DNA from: Streptomyces pluripotens
GTDB lineage: Bacteria > Actinomycetota > Actinomycetes > Streptomycetales > Streptomycetaceae
Direction of reading: 5' to 3'
DNA length: 64,000 nt
Assembly: GCF_000802245.2 (NCBI RefSeq)
Contig: NZ_CP021080.1
Location: 1,674,001 to 1,738,000 of the forward strand
Position 1 is the stretch's first letter. The number at the start of each line of letters is the position of its first letter. Below the pieces are notes generated by a model. It saw only the letters and a list, made by a program, of their open reading frames with translations, was not told the DNA's origin and searched no databases. Of this stretch, positions 9,383 through 18,649 are shown piece by piece. A program made the position numbers and the translations under genes.

Positions 9383-9591
9383 GCGTCCGCATCACCATCG
9401 CCGTCAACGGGGAGCGCCGGGACGTCGCCTCGGGCACCGCTCTCGACTCCCTCGTCAGGACCCTCACCGCGGCATCCTCAGGGGTGGCGGCCGCGGTCAA
9501 CGAGACCGTCGTGCCGCGCGCCCGGTGGGCGGCCACCGCGCTCGCCGAGGGCGACCGCGTCGAAGTCCTCACCGCCGTGCAAGGAGGCTGA
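9379..9591 (+). CDS. thiS: Sulfur carrier protein ThiS
   Basis: 70 residues, ubiquitin-like. It carries sulfur as a C-terminal thiocarboxylate for thiazole formation. The protein ends in VLTAVQGG, the required terminal Gly-Gly. The N-terminal ITIAVNGERRDVASGTALDS and the stretch AAAVNETVVPRARW fit the family. It overlaps thiO by 4 bp and lies 3 bp before thiG. The adenylating partner ThiF is not in this window. Confidence 0.95.
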   Translation: MSVRITIAVNGERRDVASGTALDSLVRTLTAASSGVAAAVNETVVPRARWAATALAEGDRVEVLTAVQGG

Positions 9592-10479
<888 letters not shown>

Positions 10480-10489
10480 ACTCACTTGC

Positions 10490-12415
10490 GTGGATACGAC
10501 CCTTCAGGACCCCCTCGTCGGGCAGGTGCTCGACGGCCGGTACCGCGTCGACGCGCGGATCGCGGCCGGCGGTATGGCCACGGTCTACCGGGCCCTGGAC
10601 ACCCGCCTGGACCGCGTTCTCGCGCTGAAGGTGATGCACCCGACACTCGCGGCCGACGGAACCTTCGTCGAGCGGTTCATCCGGGAAGCCAAGTCTGTCG
10701 CCCGGCTCGACCATCCCAACGTGGTGCAGGTCTTCGACCAGGGCACCGACGGGTCGTACGTCTACCTGGCGATGGAGTACGTCGCCGGGTGCACCCTGCG
10801 CGACGTGCTGCGCGAGCGCTCTGCGGTGCAGCCGCGGGCCGCGCTGGACATCCTCGAACCCGTGCTCGCCGCACTCGGCGCGGCGCACCGGGCCGGGTTC
10901 GTGCACCGGGACATGAAGCCCGAGAACGTGCTGATAGGGGATGACGGCCGGGTCAAGGTGGCCGACTTCGGGCTGGTCCGGTCCGTGGACACGGTGACCA
11001 GCACCACGGGCGCCGTACTCGGGACCGTGTCGTACCTCGCACCCGAGCAGATCGAGCAGGGCACCACCGATCCGCGCGTCGACGTCTACGCGTGCGGTGT
11101 CGTCCTCTACGAGATGTTGACGGGAGGGAAACCGCACTCGGGTGACTCCCCCGCCCAAGTGCTCTACCAGCACATCAACGAGGACGTGCCGCCGCCCTCC
11201 AGCCTGGTGCCGGGGCTGCCGTACCAGCTGGACGAACTGGTCGCGGCGGCTGCGGCACGCGATGCGGAGGCCCGGCCGCCCGACGCCGTGGCGCTGCTCG
11301 CGCGGGTGCGCGCGGCGCGCCAGGAGCTGAGCGAAGAGCAGCTTGACGCCCTCCCCCCGCAGGCACTCACCGCGGAGCACGACAACGCCGAGGACCGCAC
11401 GAGCGTGATCCCGCGCTCGCCGACCGTGCCGAGCCCACTGCCCCTGGGCGACGGCGGCAGCGGGGACGGGATCGCGCACACCACCCGGTTCCAGACCCCG
11501 CCCGCGCCGCCCCGGCGGCGCCTGCCCCGGCCCCGACGGGCGGTGCTGGCAGTGGTCGCGGCCGTCCTGGTGGTGTTCGGCGCGGGTGCCGGGGTCTGGT
11601 ACGTCAACTCCGGCCAGTTCACGAAGGTCCCGCCGTTGCTGTCGAAGACGGAGACGCAGGCCAGGGAGCGGCTGAAGCAGGCCGGGCTCGACGTCGGGCA
11701 GGTCAGGCGCGCGTACGACGACACCGTCGAGCGCGGCGCGGTCATCAGCACCGACCCGGCACCCGGTGCCCGTATCCGGGACCACGGCTCGGTGGCCCTG
11801 ACCGTCTCGCGCGGCCCGGAGACGGTCAGCGTGCCGGGTCTGGCGGGCCTCCCGCTCACCGAGGCGCAGGCGCGGCTGAAGGCGGACGGCCTTGAGCCAG
11901 GCATGGTCACCCGGGAGTTCAGCGAGGACGTCCCCCAAGGGTCCGTGATCACCACGACGCCAGGGGCGGGCACCAAACGGCACGCGGGGTCGGCGATCGC
12001 GCTGACGGTCAGCCAGGGCAGCCCGATCGACGTGCCTGACGTCACCGGCGACGACCTGGACAGCGCGAGGCAAGAACTGGCGGACGCCGGGCTGAAGGTG
12101 AAGCTCGCCACCGAGCGGATCAACTCCGAGTACGACAAGGGCAAGGTCGCCGCGCAGAGCCCCGGTGACGGCAGCCAAGCCGCCGAGGGCGACACGGTGA
12201 CGCTGACCCTGTCCAAGGGGCCGGAGATGGTCGAGGTCCCGGACGTGGTCGGGGACAGTGTGGACGACGCGCACAAGGCGCTTGAGGGTGCCGGGTTCAA
12301 GGTGAAAGAGGACCGCGGGCTGCTCGGGCTGTTCGGCGACACCGTGAGGAAGCAGTCGGTGGCGGCCGGTGACACGGCACCCAAGGGGTCGACGATCAGG
12401 ATCACCATCCGGTGA
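10490..12415 (+). CDS. Membrane Ser/Thr protein kinase with four PASTA domains (PknL/PknB-like)
   Basis: 641 residues. Residues about 10-275 are a Hanks-type kinase: glycine loop RIAAGGMATVYRA, catalytic lysine in LALKVMHP, catalytic loop FVHRDMKPENVLIGD, DFG in KVADFGLVR, and APE in TVSYLAPEQ. A Pro-rich linker leads to one transmembrane helix (AVLAVVAAVLVVFGAGAGVW, about 350-372). Four extracellular PASTA repeats fill about 380-641, each ending in a SKG/SRG/SQG-type motif. PASTA domains sense peptidoglycan fragments or lipid II in this family. The short gap after thiG suggests possible co-transcription. A terminator overlaps the stop codon. Confidence 0.94.
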   Translation: MDTTLQDPLVGQVLDGRYRVDARIAAGGMATVYRALDTRLDRVLALKVMHPTLAADGTFVERFIREAKSVARLDHPNVVQVFDQGTDGSYVYLAMEYVAGCTLRDVLRERSAVQPRAALDILEPVLAALGAAHRAGFVHRDMKPENVLIGDDGRVKVADFGLVRSVDTVTSTTGAVLGTVSYLAPEQIEQGTTDPRVDVYACGVVLYEMLTGGKPHSGDSPAQVLYQHINEDVPPPSSLVPGLPYQLDELVAAAAARDAEARPPDAVALLARVRAARQELSEEQLDALPPQALTAEHDNAEDRTSVIPRSPTVPSPLPLGDGGSGDGIAHTTRFQTPPAPPRRRLPRPRRAVLAVVAAVLVVFGAGAGVWYVNSGQFTKVPPLLSKTETQARERLKQAGLDVGQVRRAYDDTVERGAVISTDPAPGARIRDHGSVALTVSRGPETVSVPGLAGLPLTEAQARLKADGLEPGMVTREFSEDVPQGSVITTTPGAGTKRHAGSAIALTVSQGSPIDVPDVTGDDLDSARQELADAGLKVKLATERINSEYDKGKVAAQSPGDGSQAAEGDTVTLTLSKGPEMVEVPDVVGDSVDDAHKALEGAGFKVKEDRGLLGLFGDTVRKQSVAAGDTAPKGSTIRITIR

Positions 12416-12451
12416 CCCGGACCACCGGGGAACCGCGGTCCGGGTCACCGG
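12409..12451 (+). terminator. Terminator overlapping the kinase stop codon
   Basis: A perfect 15-bp stem, 12409-12423 paired with 12437-12451 (arm CCGGTGACCCGGACC), with a 13-nt loop. The kinase TGA lies in the left arm. No U-tract follows. Confidence 0.7.
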
Positions 12452-12473
12452 GTCGGCATGGCACCCTGAACGG

Positions 12474-13352
12474 GTGAATCCTGTTCAGTCGTCCCTTCCC
12501 CGCAACCCGGTGGGCGGTCATGTCCCCGTGGCCGGCGGCCTGCACTCGGTGGGGCTGTCATACGCCCGAGACCTGAAGGCGGAGACCGTGCAGGTCTTCG
12601 TCGCCAATCCGCGCGGCTGGGCGACGCCCGCCGGGAACCCGCGGCAGGACCAGGCCTTCCGTGAGGCCTGCGCCGAAGGGGCGATCCCGGCGTACGTGCA
12701 CGCACCGTATCTGATCAACTTCGGTTCGCACACCCGGGCGACTGTGGAGCGGTCGGTGGAGTCGCTGCGGCACTCCCTGCGGCGCGGGCGGGAGATCGGC
12801 GCTCTGGGCGTGGTCGTACACACCGGGAGCGCGACCGGCGGTCGGGCCCGGGAGGTGGCCCTGAAGCAGGTGCGTGAGGAACTGCTGCCACTGCTGGACG
12901 AGCTGACCCATGACGACGACCCGTTCCTGCTGCTGGAGTCGACCGCCGGGCAGGGTGCCTCGCTGTGCTCGCGCGCCTGGGACTTCGGCCCGTACTTCGC
13001 GGCGCTGGATGCCCATCCCAAGCTGGGCGTGTGCCTGGACACCTGCCACGTCTTCGCCGCCGGACACGACCTGACCGGGCCGAGCGGCATGCACCAGACG
13101 CTTGATCTGCTGGTGGACACCGTCGGCGAGGGCCGCCTGAAGCTGATCCACGCCAACGACTCCAAGGACGTGGTGGGCGCGCACAAGGACCGGCACGAGA
13201 ACATCGGGGCTGGGCACATCGGCGAGGATCCCTTCCGCTCCCTGATGGCCCATCCGGCGACGGCGGGCGTCCCGCTGATCATCGAGACCCCGGGCGGCAA
13301 GGAGGGGCACGTGGCGGACGTGGAAAGGCTGAAGCAGCTCCGAGACGGGTGA
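12474..13352 (+). CDS. nfo: Deoxyribonuclease IV (AP endonuclease family 2)
   Basis: 292 residues. It cleaves DNA at abasic sites in base excision repair. The TIM-barrel metal ligands are visible in order: GGHVPVAGGLHSV, VHAPYLINFGS, VVVHTGSATG, LLLESTAGQGASL, GVCLDTCHVFAAGHDL, KLIHANDSKDVVGAHKDRHENIGAGHIG and PLIIETPG. GTG at 12474 was taken because homologous sequence begins just after it. It is convergent with the molybdopterin oxidoreductase gene, 95 bp away. I found no strong terminator in that gap. Confidence 0.92.
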   Translation: MNPVQSSLPRNPVGGHVPVAGGLHSVGLSYARDLKAETVQVFVANPRGWATPAGNPRQDQAFREACAEGAIPAYVHAPYLINFGSHTRATVERSVESLRHSLRRGREIGALGVVVHTGSATGGRAREVALKQVREELLPLLDELTHDDDPFLLLESTAGQGASLCSRAWDFGPYFAALDAHPKLGVCLDTCHVFAAGHDLTGPSGMHQTLDLLVDTVGEGRLKLIHANDSKDVVGAHKDRHENIGAGHIGEDPFRSLMAHPATAGVPLIIETPGGKEGHVADVERLKQLRDG

Positions 13353-13447
13353 GGCGGACTCGGGGCGGTCCGCACTCTGCAACGGCACGTGGGACGCGCC
13401 GACGAGGCGCGCAGCGGGCACGTCCGCCGTCAACCGGGGCCCGCCGA

Positions 13448-14080
13448 TCAGAGCTCCGGGCCGTCCCCCGGCTCCTCCTGGTAGGAGTAGCGCTGTTCCT
13501 TCCAGGGGTCGCCGATGTTGTGATAGCCGCGTTCTTCCCAGAAGCCCCGGCGGTCGGCGGTCATGTATTCCACGCCCCGAACCCACTTCGGGCCCTTCCA
13601 CGCATACAGGTGGGGCACGATCAGCCGGACCGGGAAACCGTGCTCGGCGGTGAGGAGTTCACCGTCCTTGTGGGTGGCGAAGATCGTGCGGCCGGAAACG
13701 AAGTCCGCGATGCGCAGGTTCGCGCTGAACCCGTACTCCGCCCAGACCATCACATGGGTGGCGTCCGGCGCGGGCGGGGCCAGGTCGAGGATCGCGCGGG
13801 CCGGGACGCCGCCCCACTCCGCGCCGATCATGCTGAACTTGGTCACGCAGTGCAGATCCGCCACCACGGTGGTGTACGGCAGGGCCGTGAACTCCTCGTG
13901 GTTCCAGGTGCGCTTGTCGCCGTCGGCAGTAGCGCCGAAGACCCGGAACTCCCAGCGCTCGGGACGGAACTTCGGCACGGGCCCGTAGTGCGTGACCGGC
14001 CAACCCCGTTGGAGCCGCTGCCCCGGCGGAAGCTCTGACCCTGCCGCTGCTCCAGACTCTCGCTCCACCGGATGCCCCAT
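13448..14080 (-). CDS. Sulfite oxidase-like molybdopterin-dependent oxidoreductase
   Basis: 210 residues, corresponding to the stand-alone molybdopterin domain of the SUOX/YedY family. Motifs: TAYG-less N-terminus, GWPVTHYGPVPKFRPERWEF, DLHCVTKFSMIGAEWGGVP (the Cys of LHC is the expected Mo ligand), GFPVRLIVPHLYAWKGPKWV and FWEERGYHNIGDPW. There is no signal peptide, heme or dimerisation domain, so it is probably a cytoplasmic enzyme; the substrate is unknown. ATG at 14080 was chosen because AGGATGG precedes it; a longer in-frame start at 14152 has no support. Confidence 0.88.
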   Translation of the reverse strand: MGHPVERESGAAAGSELPPGQRLQRGWPVTHYGPVPKFRPERWEFRVFGATADGDKRTWNHEEFTALPYTTVVADLHCVTKFSMIGAEWGGVPARAILDLAPPAPDATHVMVWAEYGFSANLRIADFVSGRTIFATHKDGELLTAEHGFPVRLIVPHLYAWKGPKWVRGVEYMTADRRGFWEERGYHNIGDPWKEQRYSYQEEPGDGPEL

Positions 14081-14251
14081 GTACCCATCCTGACAGACCT
14101 CGGGCACTGCCCTTGACCACCCGTGCGCAAAGAGGACAACAGTCATCAACACGGGATTTACTCACTAAGCATGCACTTACTGGACGATCTTCGTCTCCGG
14201 TGCAATCATGCCGCCGCACACCCCCGTCCCCGTGTGGAAGGAGCCGCTGCG

Positions 14252-14731
14252 ATGCAGGGCGACCCCGAAGTCATCGAGTTCCTCAACGAGCAGCTCACCG
14301 CCGAGCTGACCGCGATCAACCAGTACTTCCTGCACGCGAAGATGCAGGAGAACTTCGGCTGGGCGAAACTCGCCAAGTACACGCGGCACGAGTCGTTCGA
14401 CGAGATGAAGCACGCCGAGGTGCTCACCGACCGGATCCTGTTCCTGGAGGGGTTGCCCAACTACCAGCGGCTCTTCCACGTGCGCGTGGGACAGACCGTC
14501 CGGGAGATGTTCGAGGCGGACCGGCAGATCGAGGTGGAGGCGATCGACCGGCTCCGGCGCGGCATCAAACTGATGCGCGAGAAGGGCGACATCACGTCCG
14601 CGAACATCTTCGAGGACATCCTCGCCGACGAGGAACACCACATCGACTACCTCGACACCCAGCTGGAGCTGGTGGAGAAACTCGGCGAGGCGCTCTACAT
14701 CGCGCAGCTCATCGAGCAACCGGAGAGCTAG
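14252..14731 (+). CDS. bfr: Bacterioferritin
   Basis: 159 residues, normal size. Heme-containing ferritin that stores iron and detoxifies Fe(II). The di-iron ligands are visible: LNEQLTAELTAINQYFLHAK (Glu18 region), ESFDEMKHAEVLTDRI (Glu, His), and ILADEEHHIDYLDTQLELVE (EExH). The heme-ligand Met appears in the AKYTRHESFDEMKH region. ATG at 14252 follows GGAAGGAG. The stop codon shares the 4-bp sequence CTAG with the stop of the convergent ferredoxin gene bfd, its expected electron donor. Confidence 0.96.
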   Translation: MQGDPEVIEFLNEQLTAELTAINQYFLHAKMQENFGWAKLAKYTRHESFDEMKHAEVLTDRILFLEGLPNYQRLFHVRVGQTVREMFEADRQIEVEAIDRLRRGIKLMREKGDITSANIFEDILADEEHHIDYLDTQLELVEKLGEALYIAQLIEQPES

Positions 14732-14955
14732 GCCGCCGCCTCACGCAGCGGCGCCGGAGCGGGCCGGCCCTGGCCGATCGGTTCGCGGCGCGGGCAAGCA
14801 CCGCGGCCGAGGATGGCCTGGATCCGACGCACGCACGAGCCGCAGTCGGTGCCCGCCTTGCAGGCGGAAGCCACCTGGCGCGGCGTGCACGCACCGCTCT
14901 CCGCGTGCTGCTTGACCTGCTGCTCGGTGATGCCGAAGCAACTGCAGACGTACAC
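14728..14955 (-). CDS. bfd: Bacterioferritin-associated ferredoxin
   Basis: 75 residues. A small [2Fe-2S] protein that reduces the iron core of bacterioferritin for release. The four cluster cysteines are in VYVCSCFGITEQQV and ACKAGTDCGSCVRRIQ (CxC and CxxxxCxxC spacing of BFD domains). GTG at 14955 was chosen because GGGAGGTGA lies directly upstream. A probable iron box lies 51-69 bp before the start, so expression should rise in iron starvation (inference from the site). It is convergent with bfr. Confidence 0.9.
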   Translation of the reverse strand: MYVCSCFGITEQQVKQHAESGACTPRQVASACKAGTDCGSCVRRIQAILGRGACPRREPIGQGRPAPAPLREAAA

Positions 14956-15005
14956 CCGGCTCACCTCCCGACGGAATCGCCCTGTCACTGCCATCCCGTA
15001 TCCGG

Positions 15006-15024
15006 TGAGGCAAACCTAACCTTA
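15006..15024 (-). promoter_or_regulatory. Iron box (DmdR1/IdeR/DtxR-type operator) upstream of bfd
   Basis: Read on the minus strand, the 19-mer TAAGGTTAGGTTTGCCTCA matches the actinobacterial iron-box consensus TTAGGTTAGGCTAACCTAA at 14 of 19 positions, by hand comparison. It sits upstream of bfd, where an iron-dependent repressor of the DtxR family is expected to bind. Confidence 0.75.
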
Positions 15025-15053
15025 CCCATCCTCCGGACGTCGCAAAAGTGGAA

Positions 15054-15084
15054 GGGGCGCGGATTCCGGTGTGATCCGCGCCCC
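15054..15084 (-). terminator. Terminator after DAHP synthase
   Basis: An 11-bp stem, 15054-15064 with 15074-15084 (arm GGGGCGCGGAT), lies just beyond the DAHP synthase stop on the minus strand. Confidence 0.75.
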
Positions 15085-15091
15085 AGATCAC

Positions 15092-16438
15092 TCACTGGTC
15101 CCGGTACATCTCCGCCACCAGGAACGCCAGGTCCAACGACTGGCTGCGGTTCAACCGCGGGTCACAGGCCGTCTCGTAGCGCTGGTGGAGGTCGTCGACG
15201 AAGATCTCGTCGCCGCCGCCCACGCACTCGGTGACGTCGTCGCCGGTCAGCTCCACGTGGATGCCACCGGGGTGGGTGCCGAGCGCCTTGTGGACCTCGA
15301 AGAAGCCCTTGACCTCGTCCAGCACGTCGTCGAAGCGGCGGGTCTTGTGCCCGGAGGCCGCCTCGAAGGTGTTGCCGTGCATCGGGTCGGTCACCCAGGC
15401 CACCGCCGCGCCGGACGCCGTGACCTTCTCCACCAGCTCCGGGAGCCGGTCACGGATCTTGCCGGCGCCCATCCGGACGATGAAGGTGAGTCGGCCCGGC
15501 TCCCGCTCGGGGTCGAGCCGGTCGACGTACCGCAGCGCCTCTTCGGCCGTCGTGGTCGGGCCGAGCTTGATGCCGACCGGGTTGCGGATCTTCGAGGCGA
15601 ACTCGATGTGCGCATGGTCCAACTGCCGGGTGCGCTCACCGATCCACACCATGTGCCCGGACACGTCGTACAGCTTGCCGGTGCGGGAGTCGACCCGGGT
15701 CAGGGCGGACTCGTAGTCCAGCAGCAGCGCCTCGTGCGAGGAGAAGAACTCGACGGTCTTGAACTCCTCCGGGTCGGTTCCACAGGCCCGCATGAAGTGC
15801 AGCGCGTTGTCGATCTCACGCGCGAGTTGCTCGTAGCGCTGGCCCGACGGCGAGGTCCTCACGAAGTCCTGGTTCCAGGCGTGCACCTGGCGCAGGTCGG
15901 CGTAGCCGCCGGTGGTGAAGGCACGCACCAGGTTCAGCGTGGAGGCCGAGGCGTGGTACATCCGCTTGAGTCGCTCGGGGTCCGGGATGCGACTGGCCTC
16001 GGTGAAGTCGAATCCGTTGACGGAGTCGCCCCGGTACACCGGGAGCGTCACGCCGTCACGGGTCTCGGTCGGCTTGGATCGCGGCTTGGAGTACTGGCCG
16101 GCGATACGGCCCACCTTCACCACGGGCACGGAGGCGGCGTAGGTGAGGACGGCACCCATCTGGAGCAGCGTCTTCAGCTTGTTGCGGATGTGGTCGGCGG
16201 ACACCGCGTCGAAGGCCTCGGCGCAGTCGCCGCCCTGGAGGAGGAACGCCTCTCCCTTGGCGACGGCCGCCATCCGGGCGCGCAGCTGGTCGCACTCGCC
16301 CGCAAAGACGAGCGGGGGATATGCCTCAAGGTCCGCGATCACTGCGCGCAGAGCCTCGGCGTCGGGGTATTCGGGCTGCTGCGCCGCGGGCAGGTCTCGC
16401 CAGGTGTTGCCAGCGCTCGGGCTGGTCTTAGCGTTCAC
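15092..16438 (-). CDS. Class II 3-deoxy-7-phosphoheptulonate (DAHP) synthase
   Basis: 448 residues. It condenses phosphoenolpyruvate and erythrose 4-phosphate in the first step of the shikimate pathway. This is the class II (plant/AroG-Mtb) type: NTWRDLPAAQQPEYPD at the N-terminus, FLLQGGDCAEAFD, KVGRIAGQYSKPRS, PVYRGDSVNGF, TSHEA-like FFSSHEALLLDYE, HMVWIGERTRQLDHAHIEF and GIKLGPTTT. I favour GTG at 16438 because GAGG lies 5 nt upstream; GTG at 16444 would add two residues but has no spaced ribosome-binding site. It is divergent from the trp leader, so two tryptophan-supply genes share one intergenic region. Confidence 0.94.
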   Translation of the reverse strand: MNAKTSPSAGNTWRDLPAAQQPEYPDAEALRAVIADLEAYPPLVFAGECDQLRARMAAVAKGEAFLLQGGDCAEAFDAVSADHIRNKLKTLLQMGAVLTYAASVPVVKVGRIAGQYSKPRSKPTETRDGVTLPVYRGDSVNGFDFTEASRIPDPERLKRMYHASASTLNLVRAFTTGGYADLRQVHAWNQDFVRTSPSGQRYEQLAREIDNALHFMRACGTDPEEFKTVEFFSSHEALLLDYESALTRVDSRTGKLYDVSGHMVWIGERTRQLDHAHIEFASKIRNPVGIKLGPTTTAEEALRYVDRLDPEREPGRLTFIVRMGAGKIRDRLPELVEKVTASGAAVAWVTDPMHGNTFEAASGHKTRRFDDVLDEVKGFFEVHKALGTHPGGIHVELTGDDVTECVGGGDEIFVDDLHQRYETACDPRLNRSQSLDLAFLVAEMYRDQ

Positions 16439-16548
16439 GGTCACCTCGTCAACACTACGGGGTTGTTTCGCGGGATCTTCCCCCGGCTCGAAGGATGAGA
16501 CGGAGCTCTTGCCTCCTGGACCGCCGAAGGGTGCGGTAGGGTTCCGGC

Positions 16549-16614
16549 ATGCTCGCGCTTTCGACCCAGTACCGCCAGAACTGGTGGTGGACCGCTTCTC
16601 CGGCGGCCCACTGA
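16549..16614 (+). CDS. trpL: trp leader peptide (attenuator)
   Basis: 21 codons from ATG at 16549 to TGA at 16614. The peptide has three consecutive tryptophan codons (end of peptide NWWWTASPAAH). It precedes a strong terminator hairpin and then trpEG. Ribosome stalling at the Trp codons would allow an antiterminator (16602-16608 can pair with 16640-16646). An attenuator of this kind is described for the anthranilate synthase gene of Streptomyces venezuelae. Confidence 0.9.
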   Translation: MLALSTQYRQNWWWTASPAAH

Positions 16615-16635
16615 TCGCGCGTACTCAGAACAACG

Positions 16636-16662
16636 CGAAGGCCGCCCGAGGGGCGGCCTTCG
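16636..16662 (+). terminator. trp attenuator terminator
   Basis: A perfect 12-bp stem (16636-16647 with 16651-16662, arm CGAAGGCCGCCC) and a 3-nt loop lie 21 bp after trpL and 52 bp before trpEG. GGGTTTCC follows. The left arm is also able to pair with the end of the trpL coding region, which is the antiterminator expected for attenuation. Confidence 0.85.
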
Positions 16663-16714
16663 GGGTTTCCGGGACCGTTCCTCTCCGTCAGAAGATCGAG
16701 AAGGAGCCCGCCCC

Positions 16715-18649
16715 GTGAATCTGCAGGACTTGCTGTCCGATGCCCGCCCGTTCGCCCTCCTCCGCCGCCGCACCCCGGGCCGCGACGGAGGGACGGTGGA
16801 GGTGCTGCTCGGCCCAGTGACCCCCCGCGAACGGCTGGCCGACCTACCCGACGAGGGCCTCGCTCTCGTGCCGTTCCAACAGATCCGGGAGCGCGGCTTC
16901 GACGTCCGCGAGGACGGCACCCCGCTGCTGGTGCTGACCCCCGAGGAGTCGTACGAGATCCCCCTCGCCGAGGCGCTCGGGACGCTGCCCGACCACGATG
17001 TGCGGGTCGAGGCCGACGGCTTCGACATCGACGACGAGGAGTACGGCGAAATCGTCGGGCGGGTGCTGCGCGAGGAGATCGGCCGAGGCGAGGGCGCCAA
17101 CTTCGTGATCCGACGCACCTACGAGGGCCGGATCCCCGGCTTCGGCCGCGCCGACGCGCTGGCCTTGTTCCGCCGGCTGCTGGCGGGCGAGCGGGGCGCG
17201 TACTGGACGTTCGCCGTGCACACCGGGGACCGGACACTGGTGGGGGCCAGCCCCGAAGTCCATGTCCGCATGTCCGGTGGAACCGTCGTGATGAACCCGA
17301 TCAGCGGCACCTACCGCTATCCCGCCGAAGGGCCGACGCCCGAGCACCTGCTGGAATTCCTCGCCGACGGAAAGGAGATCGAGGAGCTGTCGATGGTCGT
17401 CGACGAGGAACTGAAGATGATGTGCACCGTCGGTGACATGGGCGGGGTGGTCATCGGCCCCCGGCTGCGGGAGATGGCGCATCTGGCGCACACCGAGTAC
17501 GAGCTGCGCGGGAAGTCCTCCCTCGATGTGCGCGACGTACTGCGGGAGACCATGTTCGCGGCCACCGTCACCGGGTCACCGGTGCAGAACGCGTGCCGGG
17601 TGATCGAGCGGCACGAGCCACTCGGCCGGGACGGCACCGCGCGCGGGTACTACGCCGGTGCGCTGGCCCTGCTCGGGCGGGACCGCGGAGGTGCGCAGAC
17701 ACTGGACTCCCCCATCCTGATCCGTACCGCCGACATCGCCGCGGACGGCCGGCTGCGCGTTCCGGTCGGAGCGACGCTCGTCCGCGGCTCCGACCCGGCC
17801 GGCGAGGTCGCGGAGACCCACGCCAAGGCGGCGGGCGTGCTGGCCGCCCTCGGGGTACGGCCGGGTCGGCCGCGCGCGGAGCGGGAACGGCCCCGGCTGG
17901 CCGACGACCCGCGGGTGCGTGCCGCGCTGGACGCGCGGCGGTCCTCACTCGCGCCCTTCTGGCTGCGGATGCAGCAGGCGGCCTCGCCCTCCGGCGCCCG
18001 GTCCGACGTCCGGGAACGGGAGGCGTCCCCCGACGGGCACGCCCTCGTCGTCGACGGCGAGGACACCTTCACCGCGATGCTGGCCCATCTGCTCCGCTCG
18101 GGCGGGCTGGAGGTGACCGTCCGACGGTTCGACGAGCCGGGGCTGCGGGCGACCGTCCTGGCACACGAGGGGCCGGTCGTGCTCGGTCCCGGTCCCGGTG
18201 ATCCCTGCGACCTCGCCGCACCCAAGATGCGTCTCCTACGGGAGCTGGCCGCCACGCTGATCCGGGAGCATCAGCACGGGGTGCTGGGCGTCTGCCTGGG
18301 CCATGAGCTGATCGCCGCCGAGCTGGGCCTGCAGATCGTGCGCAAGCAGGTGCCGTACCAGGGGGCACAGACCACGATCGACCTGTTCGGACGGCCGGAG
18401 ACGGTCGGTTTCTACAACAGCTTCGTCGCCCGCTGCGACGACGAGGCGGCCCGGGAACTGGCCGCGCACGGGGTCGAGGTGAGCTGGGAGGGGCAGGGGG
18501 ACGTGCACGCCCTGCGAGGTCCCGGTTTCGCGGGCGTGCAGTTCCACCCGGAGTCGGTGCTGACCCTGAACGGCGCCGCGGTCGTCCGGGAGCTGGTCGG
18601 TCAGGTGCGCGGAACGAGCACGTTCTCCGAACGGCGGCCGGCCTTGTAG
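16715..18649 (+). CDS. trpE: Fused anthranilate synthase, components I and II (TrpE-TrpG)
   Basis: 644 residues. The first ~390 are a chorismate-binding domain (MNPISGTYRYPAEG, KEIEELSMVVDEELKMMCTV, TVTGSPVQNACRVIERHE, RVPVGATLVRGSDP). Residues about 440-630 are a class I glutamine amidotransferase: GPGPGDPCD, nucleophile in LGVCLGHELIAAELG, and FHPESVL with the His-Glu pair. It makes anthranilate from chorismate and glutamine. The shape resembles PhzE-type fusions, but the trp attenuator upstream supports a tryptophan role. GTG at 16715 follows GAGAAGGAG. Its 3' end overlaps the convergent dehydrogenase gene by 49 bp. Confidence 0.92.
   Translation: MNLQDLLSDARPFALLRRRTPGRDGGTVEVLLGPVTPRERLADLPDEGLALVPFQQIRERGFDVREDGTPLLVLTPEESYEIPLAEALGTLPDHDVRVEADGFDIDDEEYGEIVGRVLREEIGRGEGANFVIRRTYEGRIPGFGRADALALFRRLLAGERGAYWTFAVHTGDRTLVGASPEVHVRMSGGTVVMNPISGTYRYPAEGPTPEHLLEFLADGKEIEELSMVVDEELKMMCTVGDMGGVVIGPRLREMAHLAHTEYELRGKSSLDVRDVLRETMFAATVTGSPVQNACRVIERHEPLGRDGTARGYYAGALALLGRDRGGAQTLDSPILIRTADIAADGRLRVPVGATLVRGSDPAGEVAETHAKAAGVLAALGVRPGRPRAERERPRLADDPRVRAALDARRSSLAPFWLRMQQAASPSGARSDVREREASPDGHALVVDGEDTFTAMLAHLLRSGGLEVTVRRFDEPGLRATVLAHEGPVVLGPGPGDPCDLAAPKMRLLRELAATLIREHQHGVLGVCLGHELIAAELGLQIVRKQVPYQGAQTTIDLFGRPETVGFYNSFVARCDDEAARELAAHGVEVSWEGQGDVHALRGPGFAGVQFHPESVLTLNGAAVVRELVGQVRGTSTFSERRPAL

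Noticed and set aside
16715..18649. Phenazine-type (PhzE) assignment of the fused synthase
   Set aside because: The architecture is similar, but the tryptophan attenuator and the lack of other phenazine genes favour anthranilate synthase.
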